A stretch of 6,418 nt of DNA from Alphaproteobacteria bacterium. Its GTDB lineage: Bacteria > Pseudomonadota > Alphaproteobacteria > Puniceispirillales > Puniceispirillaceae. The translations under genes and the position numbers were made by a program. Below, piece by piece: positions 4,987-6,418 of the stretch. The notes beneath the pieces are model-generated. The model worked only from the letters and a program-made list of their open reading frames with translations, had not been told where the DNA came from and searched no databases. Every line of letters begins with the position of its first letter. The stretch's first letter is position 1. The stretch covers positions 5,060 through 11,477 of the forward strand of contig WTHY01000114.1 in NCBI GenBank assembly GCA_011522945.1, given 5' to 3'.

Positions 4987-6394
4987 CTATTTTTTGCGGC
5001 CCTTTGGTGGACCACCAAGACCTGGCAAACCGCCAGCTGGCCCTCCAGAACCGCCAAAATTTTTTCCTAAGCCAGCGAGCGGATTACCGCCGCCTAGCTG
5101 ACGTGACAAGGCAGCCAAATCTGGCTGGCCGCCACTCATATTTCCGGCACTCATATTTCCAGACGCACCGCCGCCTATATTCGGCATACCGCCCATCATA
5201 GCTTTCAGACCAGCAGCGCCAGCCTTCGTGCCCATCTTCTTCATCATGCGGGCCATATCCTGATACTGTTTCACAAGACGGTTTACCTCTTGAACAGTCG
5301 TGCCAGATCCAGCAGCAATCCGTTTGCGCCTAGATGCATTCAGCAGGCCAACAGAAACGCGCTCTTTTTTTGTCATAGATAAAATAATTGCCTCTTGCCG
5401 TTTGATCAGACTGTCGTCCATCCCAGCAGCAGCAAGTTGCTTCTGCATTTTTCCAATACCAGGCAGCATGCCAAGCAGGCCACCAAGACCGCCCATTTTC
5501 TGCAATTGCCGCAGCTGGTTTAGAAAATCATTCATATCAAAGCGACCTTTGGCCATCCGCTCGGCCATGCGCATCGCTTCTTCTTCTTCAATGGCCTCTG
5601 CTGCTTTCTCAACCAGCGCAACAACATCGCCCATATCCAGAATGCGCCCAGCCATTCTGCCAGGGTCAAAGGCTTCTAACGCTTCAAGCTTTTCACCTGT
5701 ACCGACCAGCTTAATCGGACATCCTGTGACATGACGCATAGATAGGGCGGCACCACCACGCGCATCACCATCAAGACGGGTGAGCACGATGCCTGATACG
5801 CCAACTTGTTCTTGGAATATCTGAGCTGTTTGAACAGCATCCTGACCTGTAAGAGAATCAGCAACCAGCAGGGTTTCAGCAGGATTTGTAAGCGCCTTAA
5901 TCTCACGCAACTCGGCCATCAGTGCTTCATCAACAGATAGACGGCCAGCAGTATCTAATATGAGAACGTCATAGCCTTGCAGCTGCGCCGCCTGTAAAGC
6001 GCGCTTGGCAAGCTGGACTGGTGTTTGATTGTCATTTTCTGGCAAAATCCCAGCATCAACTTGCTCTCCAAGAGCGCGTAATTGTTCACGCGCAGCAGGG
6101 CGAGTCATATCAAGAGACGCTAGCATAACTTTCTTACGCTGCTTATTTTTCAGAAATAGCGCTAACTTACCTGACGTTGTTGTCTTACCTGAACCCTGCA
6201 AACCTGCCATCAAGATAACAGCAGGCGGTGTTGTATCAACATGTAGCGGGGCTGCTTCGCCCCCCAGCATCTCAGTCAGACCGTCATTAACAATCTTAAT
6301 AACCTGCTGATCAGGCCGAACAGATTTGATGACACTGGCGCCAACCGCCTTTTCGCGAATCGACGTCATAAAATGCTTTACGACAGGCAAAGCC
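4987..6394 (-). CDS. ffh: Signal recognition particle protein Ffh, 5' end missing
   Basis: Ffh is the SRP GTPase that binds 4.5S RNA and signal sequences of nascent membrane proteins and docks with FtsY. There are 468 native residues, beginning ALPVVKHF, which aligns near residue 44 of E. coli Ffh; about 43 residues of the N domain are absent. GTPase motifs, counted from that Ala, are G1 GLQGSGKTT (64-72), G2 DMTRPAA (95-101), G3 DTAGR (147-151), G4 TRLDGDARGG (205-214) and G5 GTGEK (231-235). The M domain (about 288-400) has methionine-rich helices and the SRP-RNA binding stretch SRRKRIAAGSGTTVQEVNRL (354-373). A tail of about 60 residues rich in Gly, Met and Pro follows, ending PPKGRKK. The frame continues past 6394 to an ATG at 6411, but that lies in sequencing adapter and is not a start. 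The truncation is an assembly edge, not a mutation. Confidence 0.96.
5133..5162 (-). repeat. 15-bp tandem duplication in the Ffh C-terminal tail
   Basis: Two adjacent copies, CACTCATATTTCCGG (5133-5147) and CACTCATATTTCCAG (5148-5162), match at 14 of 15 bases. They encode the doubled GNMSA/GNMSG in the flexible tail, a 5-codon in-frame duplication. Confidence 0.85.
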
Positions 6395-6418
6395 CTGTCT
6401 CTTATACACATCTCCGAG
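6395..6418. other. Nextera transposase adapter (non-genomic sequence)
   Basis: Positions 6395-6413 read CTGTCTCTTATACACATCT, the exact 19-bp Tn5 mosaic end used in Illumina Nextera libraries. The next bases, CCGAG (6414-6418), match the start of the Nextera read-2 adapter arm. The biological sequence therefore ends at 6394. Read on the minus strand the adapter supplies an ATG (6411) and the peptide MCIRDR in frame with ffh. Confidence 0.97.

Noticed and set aside
5300..5734. A 144-codon open frame on the plus strand
   Set aside because: It lies opposite the Ffh M domain and G-domain end; the Ser/Pro-rich translation is typical of a complement frame of a conserved gene.
1..6394. A novel defence, secondary-metabolite or mobile system
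   Set aside because: All coding space is taken by eight well-known housekeeping genes with short gaps; there is no room for and no sign of an unknown system.
6395..6413. A natural Tn5/IS50 transposon end
   Set aside because: The 19-bp mosaic end is the hyperactive synthetic version, and the bases after it match the Nextera adapter arm, not a transposon.

Overview
The window is a chromosomal housekeeping segment of a bacterium, most likely an alphaproteobacterium. The gene order ffh-rpsP-rimM-trmD-rplS followed by leuC-leuD-leuB, the long Ala/Glu tail on ribosomal protein S16 and the Gly/Met-rich tail on Ffh all fit that class. Base composition is moderate, roughly half G+C by eye, which would suit a marine lineage such as SAR116; that finer placement is a guess. 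Every real gene lies on the minus strand, so transcription runs from high to low coordinates.

From right to left, the first block (6394 to 2693) is the SRP/ribosome operon: ffh (5' end missing), rpsP, rimM, trmD and rplS, with gaps of 39-57 nt. It serves protein targeting (Ffh), 30S assembly (S16, RimM), tRNA G37 methylation (TrmD) and the 50S subunit (L19). It ends at a strong intrinsic terminator (2641-2671), 21 nt past the rplS stop. The second block (2458 to 1) is leucine biosynthesis: leuC and leuD, the two subunits of isopropylmalate isomerase, then the first 102 codons of leuB, which runs off the left edge. The leuC upstream region has a 16-bp perfect dyad, a hairpin just before the Shine-Dalgarno and only weak promoter matches.

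The last 24 bases (6395-6418) are not genomic. They match the Illumina Nextera transposase mosaic end plus the start of its read-2 adapter. Read on the minus strand they give the spurious peptide MCIRDR in frame with ffh, so the apparent ATG start of Ffh is an artefact and about 43 native N-terminal residues are missing.

Starts of leuC, rplS, trmD and rimM were moved inward from the longest open frame because good Shine-Dalgarno sequences precede the inner ATGs. I found no mobile element, CRISPR array, tRNA, rRNA or unknown gene, and no evidence for an undescribed system. What merits a second look is the adapter artefact, low-complexity protein tails and small regulatory candidates between genes.
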